Shown here one piece after another: positions 36,751 through 46,350 of a stretch of DNA of 64,000 nucleotides; the first letter of the stretch is position 1, and every line of letters starts with the position of its first letter. Source of the DNA: Marisediminitalea oceani (lineage in GTDB: Bacteria > Pseudomonadota > Gammaproteobacteria > Enterobacterales > Alteromonadaceae). Location of the stretch: the NCBI RefSeq assembly GCF_003731635.1, contig NZ_RCUA01000065.1:95769-159768 (forward strand), in the 5' to 3' direction. Under the pieces are notes generated by a model, which saw only the letters and a program-made list of their open reading frames with translations, ran no database searches and was not told the origin of the DNA. Made by a program: the position numbers and the translations under genes.

Positions 36751-38640
36751 ATGAAGAATCTCGCTTGGTTACTTACCACCATTCCTTTATTCACCGCTTG
36801 TTCACCGGCGCCTGAAACCGATAGTTCAGTGCCCGCGGCCGAAGCAACTGCTGCTGATAACAGCGGTATTCAGGCCGGGGTGGATTACCACTCCTTCTCT
36901 AATCCTGCTGAAGTCACCGTGACTCATCTGGATTTGGATCTCACGGCTGACTTTGCTGCCAGCGTATTAAGCGGCAGTGCCACGCTGACGTATCAGAAAC
37001 AGACTGCTCAGGCAGATACGCTGATAGTGGATACCCGAGACCTTAACATTCAGAGCGTGACCGCCAACGGTGAAACGCTGGATTACCAGCTACAGCCTGC
37101 CGATCCGGAGCTGGGCGCAGCACTGGAAATTGACCTGCCTGAGCGGGGTAATAAGGTGACTATCGAATATGCTACCTCGCCACAGGCATCCGGGGTACAG
37201 TGGCTTACGCCGTCACAGACAGCCGGCAAAGAGCACCCGTTTTTGTTTACTCAGGCCCAGGCAGTTCACGCCCGTAGCTTTATTCCGTTACAGGACTCGC
37301 CACAGGTACGGGTGACTTACAATGCCACCATTCACACGCCCGAGGCACTACTGGCTGTAATGAGCGCAGCCAACGACCCCGACACCGAGCGTGACGGCGA
37401 GTACGATTTCACTATGCCGCAGCCGGTACCTTCTTATCTGATTGCACTGGCCATTGGTGATTTACAGTTTAAACCTATGGGGGAGCGCACCGGGGTTTAC
37501 GCTGAACCGGCATTACTGGACGCCGCGGCAGAAGAATTTGCCGATACCGAAAGTATGCTGGAAGCTACCGAAGAAACCTACGGCCCTTATGGCTGGGACC
37601 GCTACGATCTGTTGATACTGCCGCCCTCATTTCCTTTCGGCGGGATGGAAAATCCTCGTCTGTCGTTTATCACGCCAACTGTGATTGCCGGTGATAAAAG
37701 TCTGGTATCACTGATTGCCCACGAACTGGCTCACAGCTGGTCAGGGAACACAGTTACCAATGCAACCTGGCGCGACCTGTGGCTGAACGAAGGATTCACC
37801 ACCTATCTGACCTACCGCATTATGGAAATGATTTATGGCCACGACCGTTACCGTATGGAAGCTGTGTTGGGCTATCAGGATTTGCAGGAAGATATCGCTG
37901 CGTTGCCAGCGAATGATCAGATCCTGGCGATTGATTTACGCGGCCGTAATCCGGACGACGTGTTCTCAGATATACCCTATGAAAAAGGTGCACTGTTTTT
38001 ACGCGAGCTGGAACAAAAGGTCGGGCGTGAAAACTTCGATCAGTTCCTGTTGAATTACTTTAAGCACTTTGCCTTTAAGAGCATCACTACCGATGAGTTT
38101 ATCGCTTATCTCAACGATACACTGCTAGCCGAGTACCCGGATAAACTCGACAGCGAGCGTATTGATCAGTGGATCTTCAAGCCAGGCATTCCGGCCGATG
38201 CGCCAATGCCAACCTCAGATGCTTTCTCGATTGTCGATCAGGCACGTCAGGACTGGTTGTCGGGCGAAAAATCGGCCACCAACATTGATACTGCCCAATG
38301 GACCGTTCACCAGTGGCTGTACTTCTTAAATAACATGCCTGAAGAGTTGTCTGATAAGCAACTCGCAGAACTGGATGATGCTTTTGGCCTTACCACCAGC
38401 AGCAATAACGAGATAGCTCACAGCTGGCTGATGATTGCCGTGCATAATGAATACCAGCCGGCCTATGACAGACTCTATGACTATCTGGTCTCTATCGGTC
38501 GCAACAAACTGGTTAAACCCTTGTACCGTGAATTGTCGAAAACCCCGCAGGGTAAAGCTTTTGCGCAGAAAGCTTTTGCCGAAGCTAAGCCGGGCTATCA
38601 TCCGCTCACCATTAAAGCCAACGAAGGCTTTGTAAACTAG
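36751..38640 (+). CDS. M1-family aminopeptidase lipoprotein
   Basis: The 629-residue protein has a lipobox (LFTAC, Cys 17). It carries the M1 exopeptidase motif (GGMEN) and zinc site HELAHSW with the third ligand in NEGF 18 residues on. A leukotriene-A4-hydrolase-type C-terminal helical domain covers about residues 490-625. It should remove N-terminal residues from peptides in the periplasm or at the outer membrane. A second, larger secreted M1 enzyme lies at 42.4 kb. AGGA precedes the ATG. Confidence 0.9.
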   Translation: MKNLAWLLTTIPLFTACSPAPETDSSVPAAEATAADNSGIQAGVDYHSFSNPAEVTVTHLDLDLTADFAASVLSGSATLTYQKQTAQADTLIVDTRDLNIQSVTANGETLDYQLQPADPELGAALEIDLPERGNKVTIEYATSPQASGVQWLTPSQTAGKEHPFLFTQAQAVHARSFIPLQDSPQVRVTYNATIHTPEALLAVMSAANDPDTERDGEYDFTMPQPVPSYLIALAIGDLQFKPMGERTGVYAEPALLDAAAEEFADTESMLEATEETYGPYGWDRYDLLILPPSFPFGGMENPRLSFITPTVIAGDKSLVSLIAHELAHSWSGNTVTNATWRDLWLNEGFTTYLTYRIMEMIYGHDRYRMEAVLGYQDLQEDIAALPANDQILAIDLRGRNPDDVFSDIPYEKGALFLRELEQKVGRENFDQFLLNYFKHFAFKSITTDEFIAYLNDTLLAEYPDKLDSERIDQWIFKPGIPADAPMPTSDAFSIVDQARQDWLSGEKSATNIDTAQWTVHQWLYFLNNMPEELSDKQLAELDDAFGLTTSSNNEIAHSWLMIAVHNEYQPAYDRLYDYLVSIGRNKLVKPLYRELSKTPQGKAFAQKAFAEAKPGYHPLTIKANEGFVN

Positions 38641-38655
38641 CCTCTGCTACCGCAA

Positions 38656-38680
38656 GCGCGAGGCCTCAGCCGCCTCGCGC
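38656..38680 (+). terminator. GC-rich stem-loop after the M1 gene
   Basis: Perfect 9-bp arms GCGCGAGGC (38656-38664) and GCCTCGCGC (38672-38680) with a 7-base loop lie 15 bases past the stop. Only a short AATTTCC follows, so it is a weak intrinsic terminator or an mRNA end stabiliser. Confidence 0.6.
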
Positions 38681-38765
38681 AATTTCCTACTACACCCGGC
38701 CGCCGGCACTGTTTTATTGTTTATTTTATGTTAATTTGTCATACAAAATAACAGAGGAATAAACC

Positions 38766-39668
38766 GTGAAACTATCTACACTGGTAACCAGCTTGTTGCT
38801 GGTTGTGAGTTTTTCTGCGCAATCAGCCATTCGCAAACTCGACCTTGAACTCTATCCGCAAGGCATACCCGGTGCGATTGACACCAGCAATGAGGGGAGG
38901 CTTTTTGATGAGCGCTTTAATGACCGTTTTATCACCGCAATAAGTAAGCCTTCACTTACTCTTTACCTCCCTGAAAATAAGTCAGTTGATAAAACGGTTA
39001 TTATCTGTCCGGGCGGCGGCTATTTTGGCGTGTCTTCCATTAAGGAAGGCCAGGAAGTGGCTGAGCGGTTTGCTGAACACGGTGTCGCGGCGGCGGTTTT
39101 ATGGTATCGAATGCCCAATCCTGCCAACATGGAGGTACCCTATCAAGGGCCACTACAGGATTTGCAACAGGCCTTTTACCGGCTTCAACAAGGCGGCGAG
39201 CAGTGGCAGCTTAACCAGAGTCAGTTTGGCGTGATGGGCTTTTCTGCTGGCGGACATCTGGCAGCAACTGGCGCGACCCATTTTACGCAGCCGGTGATTG
39301 ACAGTTATGACCCTGAAGTGCTCAGACCCGCTTTCCAAATCCTGATCTATCCGGTGATCAGTATGCAGGCAAATATTACCCATGAGGGCTCACGTAATCT
39401 GCTGTTGGGTGAACAGCCCGACGCTGCATTGGTAACCGCTTATTCCAATGAATTACAGGCTACTGAACAAACACCGCCGGCCTACATCGTGCATGCTAAC
39501 GACGACAGTGTGGTGGTGGTTGATAATGCTCTGGAGTACTACGCTGCCTTGCGGGAGCAAAACGTGGCGGTGCGCATGTTATTGTTGGAAGAGGGGGGAC
39601 ATGGCTTTGGCATGCGCCATCAGGTGGACTGGTTTGCCGGTGTGCTTGATTGGGTAAAAGCCCAATAA
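38766..39668 (+). CDS. secreted alpha/beta hydrolase (acetyl-esterase/lipase type)
   Basis: The 300-residue protein has a signal peptide cut near AQSA. It has an alpha/beta hydrolase fold with the oxyanion-loop CPGGGYFGVS, nucleophile Ser in GFSAGGH, an Asp in HANDDSVV and His in GGHGFG. The family includes carbohydrate and feruloyl esterases. The start is GTG 38766, with GAGGA upstream. It stands between two aminopeptidase genes; a role in removing acyl groups from polymers is plausible but not shown. Confidence 0.86.
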   Translation: MKLSTLVTSLLLVVSFSAQSAIRKLDLELYPQGIPGAIDTSNEGRLFDERFNDRFITAISKPSLTLYLPENKSVDKTVIICPGGGYFGVSSIKEGQEVAERFAEHGVAAAVLWYRMPNPANMEVPYQGPLQDLQQAFYRLQQGGEQWQLNQSQFGVMGFSAGGHLAATGATHFTQPVIDSYDPEVLRPAFQILIYPVISMQANITHEGSRNLLLGEQPDAALVTAYSNELQATEQTPPAYIVHANDDSVVVVDNALEYYAALREQNVAVRMLLLEEGGHGFGMRHQVDWFAGVLDWVKAQ

Positions 39669-39680
39669 AGCGTTTATAAA

Positions 39681-39704
39681 AAAGGGGCGCTTGTAGCGCC
39701 CCTT
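39681..39704. terminator. bidirectional terminator between the esterase and CHRD genes
   Basis: Arms GGGGCGCT (39684-39691) and AGCGCCCC (39695-39702) with a 3-base loop are present. On the minus strand the stem is followed by TTTTTTA, so it ends the CHRD transcript well. Confidence 0.88.
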
Positions 39705-39731
39705 CGAAGTTATGTTTACTGGCAGGTGAGA

Positions 39732-42005
39732 TTACTGAATCTGACCTCGCAGCTCGCCGTTAGGGTACGCTGGCGTGTGCACATTTACATAATGGCCGCC
39801 TGCAGCCAGAACGCCAAAGATAGTAGCATCAAGCATCGCGTTAGCGGGTGCCATCCAGCGGTTTACATCATCACCATCCTGCTCAAGGCCTAACAGCACC
39901 GGACCATCAATGCCAGCTGCACCGGTATGAATGTGCGCGGCCGTTGCATCGGCTACGCCACTGGTAACCACCTGCAATTCCAGACTGTAATCATCGGTAT
40001 TGACCAGCGCATAACCGCTGCCTGTGGCCGTGGTGGTAACCGCGTGGGTTTCCTGATCGCCGCTTAATCCAAATGCGACCATCACAAAGTTGTCGGTAAG
40101 GATTTGGCCACGAAGTTCACCGCCGGGGTTAGCCGGTGTATGAACATTCACATAATGACCTCCGGAGGCCAGCACCTCGAAGATCGCCGGCGTCAGCATG
40201 GAGTCGTCGGCTGTCATCCACATGCCTGCATCATCAGCAGACTGTTCAAGCGCAACCAGTACGTCACCGTTCATGCCCACACGACCGGTGTGAATATGCG
40301 CTGCGGTGGCATCATCCACACCATCGGTGTGAACCACTAAATCCAGGTCATAGGTGAGCGAATTGACCAACGCATAACCGTTACCTGAGGCCATAGTAGT
40401 GACCGCCGGGACTTCCTGAGCACCGCTCAAGCCGAAGGTCGCAATGACATATTGAGGCGTAACAATCTGGCCACGAATTTCCCCGTCAGGGAAGGCCGGA
40501 GTGTGAACGTTAACGTAATGGCCACCGCCAGCAAGTACGGCCAGAATATCTGCATTAATGGCGGTATCGGCGGGTGTCATCCACATGCCCGGATCGCTCG
40601 TTGACTGTTCCAACGCAACCAGTACATCGCCATTTGTACCAATATTACCGGTATGGATATGGGCGCCGGTGGCGTTATCTACGCCGGTGGTGTCGATGAC
40701 CAGTTCGAGGTCGAAGGTTGAAGTGTTAACCAACGCATAACCATTGCCCATGGCACTGGTTGACGCCACTGGCACCTGTTGATCACCACTCAGGCCGAAT
40801 GTTGCCAGCGCGAAGTTGCTGGTTAAAATCTGGCCTCTTAACTCGCCGCTGCCGTTAGCCGGAGTATGCACGTTAACGTAATGGCCGCCTGATGCCAGCA
40901 CCTCAAATGTGGCAGCATCAATAGCAAGATCGTCTGGTGTAACCCATTTACCCATGTCGTCTGCCGATTGCTCGAGCGCCACCAGTACATCACCGTTCAT
41001 GCCTACCCGGCCAGTGTGAATGTGCGCCGCGGTGGCATCGTCTACACCCTCGGTAACAACGGTTAGCTCTATGGCGTAAGAAGACGTATCAACCAACGCA
41101 TAGCCACTGCCGTAGGCGGCGGTATCGACTACCGGTACTTCCTGTTCACCAGTTAGTGCAAAGGTGGCGAGGGCAAAGTTATCGGTCAGGATCTGGCCGC
41201 GGATTTCACCACTTGGGAACGCATCGGAATGGACATTAACATAGTGACCACCTGATGCCAGAACACCAAAGATTTCTTCGTTAATCATGGTATCTTCCGG
41301 CGTCATCCACATGCTGGTATCTTCCATCGATTGCTCAAGGGCCACCAGCACATCACCGTTATTACCAACCCGACCGGTATGGATGTGCGCTGCCGTTGCC
41401 TCGACATCTTCTGTGTACACTACCAGGTCCAAATCGTAGGTTGCCGTTGATACCAGCGCATAACCATAGCCATCGGCCAGGGTGGTCACCGCAGGAACTT
41501 CCTGCTTACCGTCGAGTATAAAAGTAACCACAGCCATATCGTCGGTCACAATCTGGCCGCGCAGTTCACCGTCCTCGAAAGTGTCGGTATGGACGTTGAT
41601 GTACCATTCACCTTCCAGTAAGTCAGTGATCAACTCACTGCTGACACTGGTTTCATCCAGGGTGTAGGTACCGGCCGTTGACCCTTCAGTAAATTCAAAG
41701 GCCACTTCTCCGTTACGCCCGATGTCACCATCGTGAATGTGAATTGCCTGTACACCTTCCACATTACTTACGTCCACCGACGCACGCATTAAGCCCAACG
41801 TTTCGTCAAGCTCAACGGTGGCTGAAGCCATTTGCGCAGACATGTTTGCCGGGACCTGTTGTTTACCGGTTAAGTCAATTTCAATGGTAGTGCTGGCGCT
41901 GAAAGTGGGTGGGGGAGGTGGTGTTTCTTCTGTTTTATCGTCATCGTCCATACACGCGGTTAGCAGTGCGGTACAAGCAATGATTGCGAGCCCTCTGTAC
42001 TTCAT
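39732..42005 (-). CDS. lipoprotein with six tandem CHRD domains
   Basis: The protein is about 757 residues from the second of two adjacent ATG codons (GGAG six bases upstream). It has a lipobox (LTAC) and an acidic/Pro linker. Six CHRD domains follow at about residues 41-153, 160-273, 281-394, 402-515, 523-636 and 644-757, with a 121-residue period. Each of domains 2-6 carries AAHIHTG or AHIHTG and GGHYVNVH, and ends E-L/I-RGQI; domain 1 is divergent. The period at DNA level is 363 bp. CHRD domains, named after chordin, are extracellular beta-sandwich domains of poorly known role. The conserved His pairs suggest metal binding. Surface exposure is likely. Confidence 0.9.
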   Translation of the reverse strand: MKYRGLAIIACTALLTACMDDDDKTEETPPPPPTFSASTTIEIDLTGKQQVPANMSAQMASATVELDETLGLMRASVDVSNVEGVQAIHIHDGDIGRNGEVAFEFTEGSTAGTYTLDETSVSSELITDLLEGEWYINVHTDTFEDGELRGQIVTDDMAVVTFILDGKQEVPAVTTLADGYGYALVSTATYDLDLVVYTEDVEATAAHIHTGRVGNNGDVLVALEQSMEDTSMWMTPEDTMINEEIFGVLASGGHYVNVHSDAFPSGEIRGQILTDNFALATFALTGEQEVPVVDTAAYGSGYALVDTSSYAIELTVVTEGVDDATAAHIHTGRVGMNGDVLVALEQSADDMGKWVTPDDLAIDAATFEVLASGGHYVNVHTPANGSGELRGQILTSNFALATFGLSGDQQVPVASTSAMGNGYALVNTSTFDLELVIDTTGVDNATGAHIHTGNIGTNGDVLVALEQSTSDPGMWMTPADTAINADILAVLAGGGHYVNVHTPAFPDGEIRGQIVTPQYVIATFGLSGAQEVPAVTTMASGNGYALVNSLTYDLDLVVHTDGVDDATAAHIHTGRVGMNGDVLVALEQSADDAGMWMTADDSMLTPAIFEVLASGGHYVNVHTPANPGGELRGQILTDNFVMVAFGLSGDQETHAVTTTATGSGYALVNTDDYSLELQVVTSGVADATAAHIHTGAAGIDGPVLLGLEQDGDDVNRWMAPANAMLDATIFGVLAAGGHYVNVHTPAYPNGELRGQIQ

Positions 42006-42336
42006 CATGATCTCCGTTGCTACAGGTAAATTTACAACCTTTTAACGTTTTATGTACATGTGGGGATCATAGAAAATAATAAAATTTTATTTTAGATGGA
42101 TAATGCTTTATTAATAATCTTGGCACTAAGAAACTTTTAACAGCTGTACGGGCATTGCTGAGAGTGGACTCTGGAAGCATTGATAGACCATCACAGCACT
42201 GCCAGAGTTGCTTCAACGTAGTTGCGCTCGGGAGTGCAGGCGGGGTGGTTAAATATTCAGCAAAACGGTGAACTAACCAGTTATAAGGTTCAGTTTACAG
42301 TGAACAACAGTTGGTTACACTTTATCGACTAAATCT

Positions 42337-42357
42337 TAGTAACAATAAATGTTACTA
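42337..42357. promoter_or_regulatory. perfect dyad upstream of the second M1 aminopeptidase
   Basis: TAGTAACA and TGTTACTA (42337-42344, 42350-42357) form a perfect 8-bp inverted repeat around five bases, 66 bases before the start codon. It may be an operator. The rest of the 42009-42423 region contains no gene I can recognise. Confidence 0.45.
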
Positions 42358-42423
42358 TTTCCCGGTTATTTCAGCTCTAAATAATAAAAAATTCCAATCC
42401 CAAACGACAGTGAGGACTCGTTC

Positions 42424-44994
42424 ATGAAAAGACTCTTATCCTGGGTCTCCTGCATGTTCATGCTGGTGGCAAATGTTGCCTCGGCAGAAGATGTGGACTA
42501 TCGGCTACCTGGCGCCGTTAAGCCAACTTTTCAACAAATTCACCTGAATATCGACCCCGACCAGCCTGACTATTCCGGGGAAACCGTTATCGAGCTTAAT
42601 ATTACTGAGCCGGTAACCAAAGTCGGCTTTTATCAAATGGATATTCAGGTTACTAACGCCGAACTTCGCCAGGGCAACCGAATTTATCCGCTTCGTATTA
42701 CCGAAGGCGATTACAACATCAACTGGGGCCACAGCTCTGCTACCGTGCCGGTAGGTACTTATGAGCTGGCCATCAGCTTTGAAGGCAAGGTAAATACCTC
42801 TTCAGACGGTATGTACCTGTCGAGCTTCGAAGGCCGTAACTACATCTTCACGCAGTTTGAAGACATGCATGCCCGTAAAGCATTTCCGAGCTTTGATGAG
42901 CCGGCATTTAAAATTCCTTACCAAATGACCATCACCACACCTGAAAAACAGGTTGTGGCGTCAAATACACCGGTGGAAAAGCGCACGGTAGAAGACGGTA
43001 TGCAAACCGTTACCTTTATGAAAACCAAGCCTATGCCAACCTATCTGATTGCTTACACGGTAGGCCCGTTCGACAGTGTTGAAATGGAAGGCCTGTCAGT
43101 GCCTGGTAAGCTGTATGTGCCTAAAGGTTACGCCGATAAAACCAAATTTATTGTTAAGCACACACCAGAAATTCTCGAATCACTGGAGAACTTCTTCGGG
43201 ATTGATTACCCGTACCGTAAGCTGGATTTTGTGGCGGTACCTAACTTTACCCACGGCGCCATGGAAAATGCCGGTCTGATCACTTATCGCGACAGCCTTT
43301 TATTACTCGAAGACGAGCCGGGTCTGGCGGAGCGTTCTGCACCATTAAATGTGGTCGCTCACGAACTTGCTCACCAATGGTACGGCAATCTGGTCACCAT
43401 GGCCTGGTGGGATGACTTATGGCTGAACGAAGCTTTTGCCTCGTGGATGGCCAGCTATGTGATGATGGAACTTTATCCGGAACTGAACTTTAAGGATCGC
43501 ATCATTCAGGAAGGCGCGTTTGGTGCCGATGCCAGCCCAACCGTTAAGCCGGTTAAGAAGATTGTTCGCAGCCAGCCTGATGTCATGGACGGTCTGGGCC
43601 TTAACTACTCTAAAGGTGAATCGATCCTGCAAATGATTGAGTCACTGATTGGTACGGAAAACTTCCAGCAAGGCGTTCAGGCGTACATGAAAAAGCATGC
43701 CTGGGGCAATACACAGGCCGATGATTTATGGGCAGCGCTGGATGAAGTGTCAGACTTCAACCTGAGCAAAATGATGAAAGCCTACCTTGAACAGCCGGGC
43801 TACCCGCTGCTGGACATCGACAGCGACGGCACTATTGCACAAAAACGTTTCCACCTGGCTGGTGCCGACGTGAAAGAGCAAACCTGGGCCGTACCGCTGA
43901 ACATCAGTTACAAAAAAGACGGCAAGATCCACCGTGAGATTGTTTTTGTCGATAAGAAGTCTACCCGTTTACCACAGCTGGCTGAAGCGGAGTGGGTTTT
44001 CCCTAACGATAATGCTACCGGCTATTTCCGCTGGAATATTCCGGCTGCGCAGATGGACAACCTGCTGGCTGATTTGGATGTGCTGAACAACCGTGAAAAG
44101 AAAAATGTGCTGTATAACATGCAGGCACTGTTAAACGGTGGTGAAGCAGGTATCGACAGCGTAATGAAAGTACTGAATGCAATGGCCGCGGATGAAGATC
44201 CGGTAGTTATTCGTGCATCAGTGGGTACGCTGGCTGGATTCCTGTATCTGGTCAATGATGACAACGAAGCGCAATTTGCCGAGCTGCTCAACGAAAAATA
44301 CATGCCGCTGCTGGAGAAGCTCACGCTGACTCAGTCAGACGATGATGATGAAAGTGTTATCAGACTGCGTACTCAGTTGTATAGCTTACTGGGCCGTCAC
44401 AGCGACAACGCAGAGCTGGTTAAGAAAAGCAAAGCGCTGGCTGAGCAGTATCTGGCCGATACCAGCAGTATGCCAAACGGTATAGCCAGAACCGCACTGA
44501 GCGTAACAACCATGGGGCCGGATGCTGACCCTGCCTGGTTTGATCGCATTATGAAAGTATTTGCCGACAGCAAATTACCAAACGTGAAAAACACACTGCT
44601 GTACTCCATGGGGTATGAAGATCCGGCAATGATCAACAAGCTGCTCGATCTGGCGCTGACCGATAATGTAACGCCGGCCAATACCATTAGCATGCTGGGC
44701 AGTGTGAGACGTAATCTGGACGACCAAACGCCTTATTACGCCTGGTTGTCTGATAATGCTGAGGCAGTACTTGAGAAAATGCCTGATTATCACGTATCGC
44801 GTATGCCGGAATTTATCGCTACCACCTGTGATGCCGATAACCTGGCACTGGCCATTGAATTCTACGGTCCAATCAAAGACCAGCACGAAGGGATGGCACG
44901 TAGCTACGATATAATGATGGATGAGTCTAATCAGTGCCTGCGCCTGAAAGAAACCTATCAGAGCAAATTTGATGCGTTCCTGAACGGACTGTAA
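42424..44994 (+). CDS. secreted M1-family aminopeptidase (ERAP/APN type)
   Basis: The 856-residue protein has a signal peptide cut near ASA. It has an M1 N-terminal beta domain, the GAMEN exopeptidase motif, zinc site HELAHQWYGN with the third ligand in NEAF, and an ERAP1-type C-terminal helical domain (about 520-850). It acts on peptides in the periplasm or outside. GAGGA stands before the ATG. A strong terminator follows. Together with the lipoprotein M1 enzyme at 36.8 kb it suggests peptide scavenging. Confidence 0.92.
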   Translation: MKRLLSWVSCMFMLVANVASAEDVDYRLPGAVKPTFQQIHLNIDPDQPDYSGETVIELNITEPVTKVGFYQMDIQVTNAELRQGNRIYPLRITEGDYNINWGHSSATVPVGTYELAISFEGKVNTSSDGMYLSSFEGRNYIFTQFEDMHARKAFPSFDEPAFKIPYQMTITTPEKQVVASNTPVEKRTVEDGMQTVTFMKTKPMPTYLIAYTVGPFDSVEMEGLSVPGKLYVPKGYADKTKFIVKHTPEILESLENFFGIDYPYRKLDFVAVPNFTHGAMENAGLITYRDSLLLLEDEPGLAERSAPLNVVAHELAHQWYGNLVTMAWWDDLWLNEAFASWMASYVMMELYPELNFKDRIIQEGAFGADASPTVKPVKKIVRSQPDVMDGLGLNYSKGESILQMIESLIGTENFQQGVQAYMKKHAWGNTQADDLWAALDEVSDFNLSKMMKAYLEQPGYPLLDIDSDGTIAQKRFHLAGADVKEQTWAVPLNISYKKDGKIHREIVFVDKKSTRLPQLAEAEWVFPNDNATGYFRWNIPAAQMDNLLADLDVLNNREKKNVLYNMQALLNGGEAGIDSVMKVLNAMAADEDPVVIRASVGTLAGFLYLVNDDNEAQFAELLNEKYMPLLEKLTLTQSDDDDESVIRLRTQLYSLLGRHSDNAELVKKSKALAEQYLADTSSMPNGIARTALSVTTMGPDADPAWFDRIMKVFADSKLPNVKNTLLYSMGYEDPAMINKLLDLALTDNVTPANTISMLGSVRRNLDDQTPYYAWLSDNAEAVLEKMPDYHVSRMPEFIATTCDADNLALAIEFYGPIKDQHEGMARSYDIMMDESNQCLRLKETYQSKFDAFLNGL

Positions 44995-45011
44995 AAGCAC
45001 CTGCAGTTACC

Positions 45012-45040
45012 AAAAAGCCTCCATCCGGAGGCTTTTTTTT
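45012..45040 (+). terminator. terminator after the second M1 gene
   Basis: Arms AAAAAGCCTCC (45012-45022) and GGAGGCTTTTT (45027-45037) with a 4-base loop run into eight T. Confidence 0.95.
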
Positions 45041-45092
45041 AGGCCTAAAAAGCACCGCGCCAGGCAGTGTTCTCTTTTTGAGGTAAAAGGTT

Positions 45093-45335
45093 TTATTCTT
45101 CCGCCGGCACTTCCTGCATGATCAAACGGCCAACAATGCGTTTTACCATGGGGGCGACAACCATGATGGTAGGGAAGGCAATAGCGAACGTCATCGGCCA
45201 TGAAACGAGCCAGCGTAACAGCAGATCATCGACCAGGCCGATATTGATAGTGGTGACGACCAGCGACATGATCCCTGACATAAAAAATGCCATAAACAGG
45301 GCGAAGACAACAGGGGCAAAGCGAGGATGGATCAT
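45093..45335 (-). CDS. DUF2798 small membrane protein
   Basis: The 80-residue protein has two transmembrane helices (about residues 6-29 and 42-65) and the RFAPVVFALFMAFFMSGIMS opening of DUF2798. The function is unknown. It is divergent from a LysR regulator, with a 14-bp dyad between them. Confidence 0.8.
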   Translation of the reverse strand: MIHPRFAPVVFALFMAFFMSGIMSLVVTTINIGLVDDLLLRWLVSWPMTFAIAFPTIMVVAPMVKRIVGRLIMQEVPAEE

Positions 45336-45387
45336 ATTAATGGGTTCCTGTAGTGATCGGGATTAGTAAAATTACTCACCTGTTAAG

Positions 45388-45401
45388 TGTAATACGTTAC
45401 A
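45388..45401. promoter_or_regulatory. dyad between DUF2798 and LysR genes
   Basis: TGTAA-TACG-TTACA is a perfect 5-bp inverted repeat around four bases in the 109-base divergent region. It is a possible LysR binding site for the neighbouring regulator. Confidence 0.4.
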
Positions 45402-45444
45402 ATAATGGTATAAATGCTTAATTTATTAATCTTAAATTACCAAA

Positions 45445-46335
45445 ATGAAATCATCTCTCGACGATATTGCGCTCTTTGTGCAGGTAGTAAAGCACGGTAA
45501 TCTGGCCGGCGCCGCGCGCTATGCCGGGTTGCCGCCGGCGACAGTGACGCGCAGATTACAAAAGCTGGAGCATGCGCTGGGTGTAAAGCTACTTCACCGG
45601 TCTGCGAGAAAGTGTGTGCTGACCCAGGACGGCGAAGCTTATTTTGATGCTTACGCGGAGTTGGTTGAGCGTTTTGAGGCGGCCCGGCAGCAGTTCAGTG
45701 ATGAATCACAAAAGCTGGAAGGAAAGTTAAAGGTGCTTGCGCCGGTGAATATTTCCCATGGCATATTAGGGCCGATGTGGACCGCCTTTACCCGGGATTA
45801 TCCAAAAATAGAACTTGAACTGCACCTGAGCAATCATCCCATGGACATGATAGAAACTCAGGCGGACCTGGCCATCCGTATCGGTAGACAGGATGATTCA
45901 TCTTTGTATCAGCGTCGTCTGGGTCAGATTGAAAACGTGCTGGTTGCCAGCGAAGACTATATTGCCCGTTACGGCATGCCGGATACTCCCGCTGAGTTAT
46001 CGGAGCATGAGTTAATAGGCCTGAGTATGCGCCCAAAATGGCAACTGCATAACGAAACGAACGGCCAGACATTTACCCTCTATCCGCGATGTCGGGCTCA
46101 GGTAAATGATCCATTAATGGTGAAGTATTTCGTTCGCGATGCCCAGGGCATAGCCCTGGCGCCGCTCACCGAAGTGAAAGATGAACTGGCCGGCGGTGAA
46201 CTCATAAGAGTATTGCCGGAGTGGGGCGGAGAGGTCAGGGATATTTTTTTGCTCTGGCCGGGCGGCAAGCTGCTGAGTCAACGGGCAAAATGTTTAAGAG
46301 ATTATGTTTACCAGTATGTTCAGCAGCACTTTTAA
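45445..46335 (+). CDS. LysR-family transcriptional regulator
   Basis: The 296-residue protein has an N-terminal winged helix-turn-helix (DIALFVQVVKHGNLAGAARYAGLPPATVTRRLQKLE region, residues 6-40) and a CrgA/DsdC-type effector domain (about 90-290). It is divergent from the DUF2798 gene and convergent with nhaA. Members of this subgroup often control an adjacent gene such as a small membrane protein or oxidoreductase. The effector is unknown. Confidence 0.87.
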   Translation: MKSSLDDIALFVQVVKHGNLAGAARYAGLPPATVTRRLQKLEHALGVKLLHRSARKCVLTQDGEAYFDAYAELVERFEAARQQFSDESQKLEGKLKVLAPVNISHGILGPMWTAFTRDYPKIELELHLSNHPMDMIETQADLAIRIGRQDDSSLYQRRLGQIENVLVASEDYIARYGMPDTPAELSEHELIGLSMRPKWQLHNETNGQTFTLYPRCRAQVNDPLMVKYFVRDAQGIALAPLTEVKDELAGGELIRVLPEWGGEVRDIFLLWPGGKLLSQRAKCLRDYVYQYVQQHF

Positions 46336-46350
46336 GTCGGTTCGGAACAG

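Noticed and set aside
39732..42005. Regularly spaced repeats as a CRISPR array
   Set aside because: The 363-bp unit is in frame and encodes CHRD domains; no short direct repeats with unique spacers are present.
45093..45335. A + strand reading (45118-45366) opposite the DUF2798 gene
   Set aside because: It is the antisense shadow of DUF2798, which has two clear membrane helices and a known family pattern.
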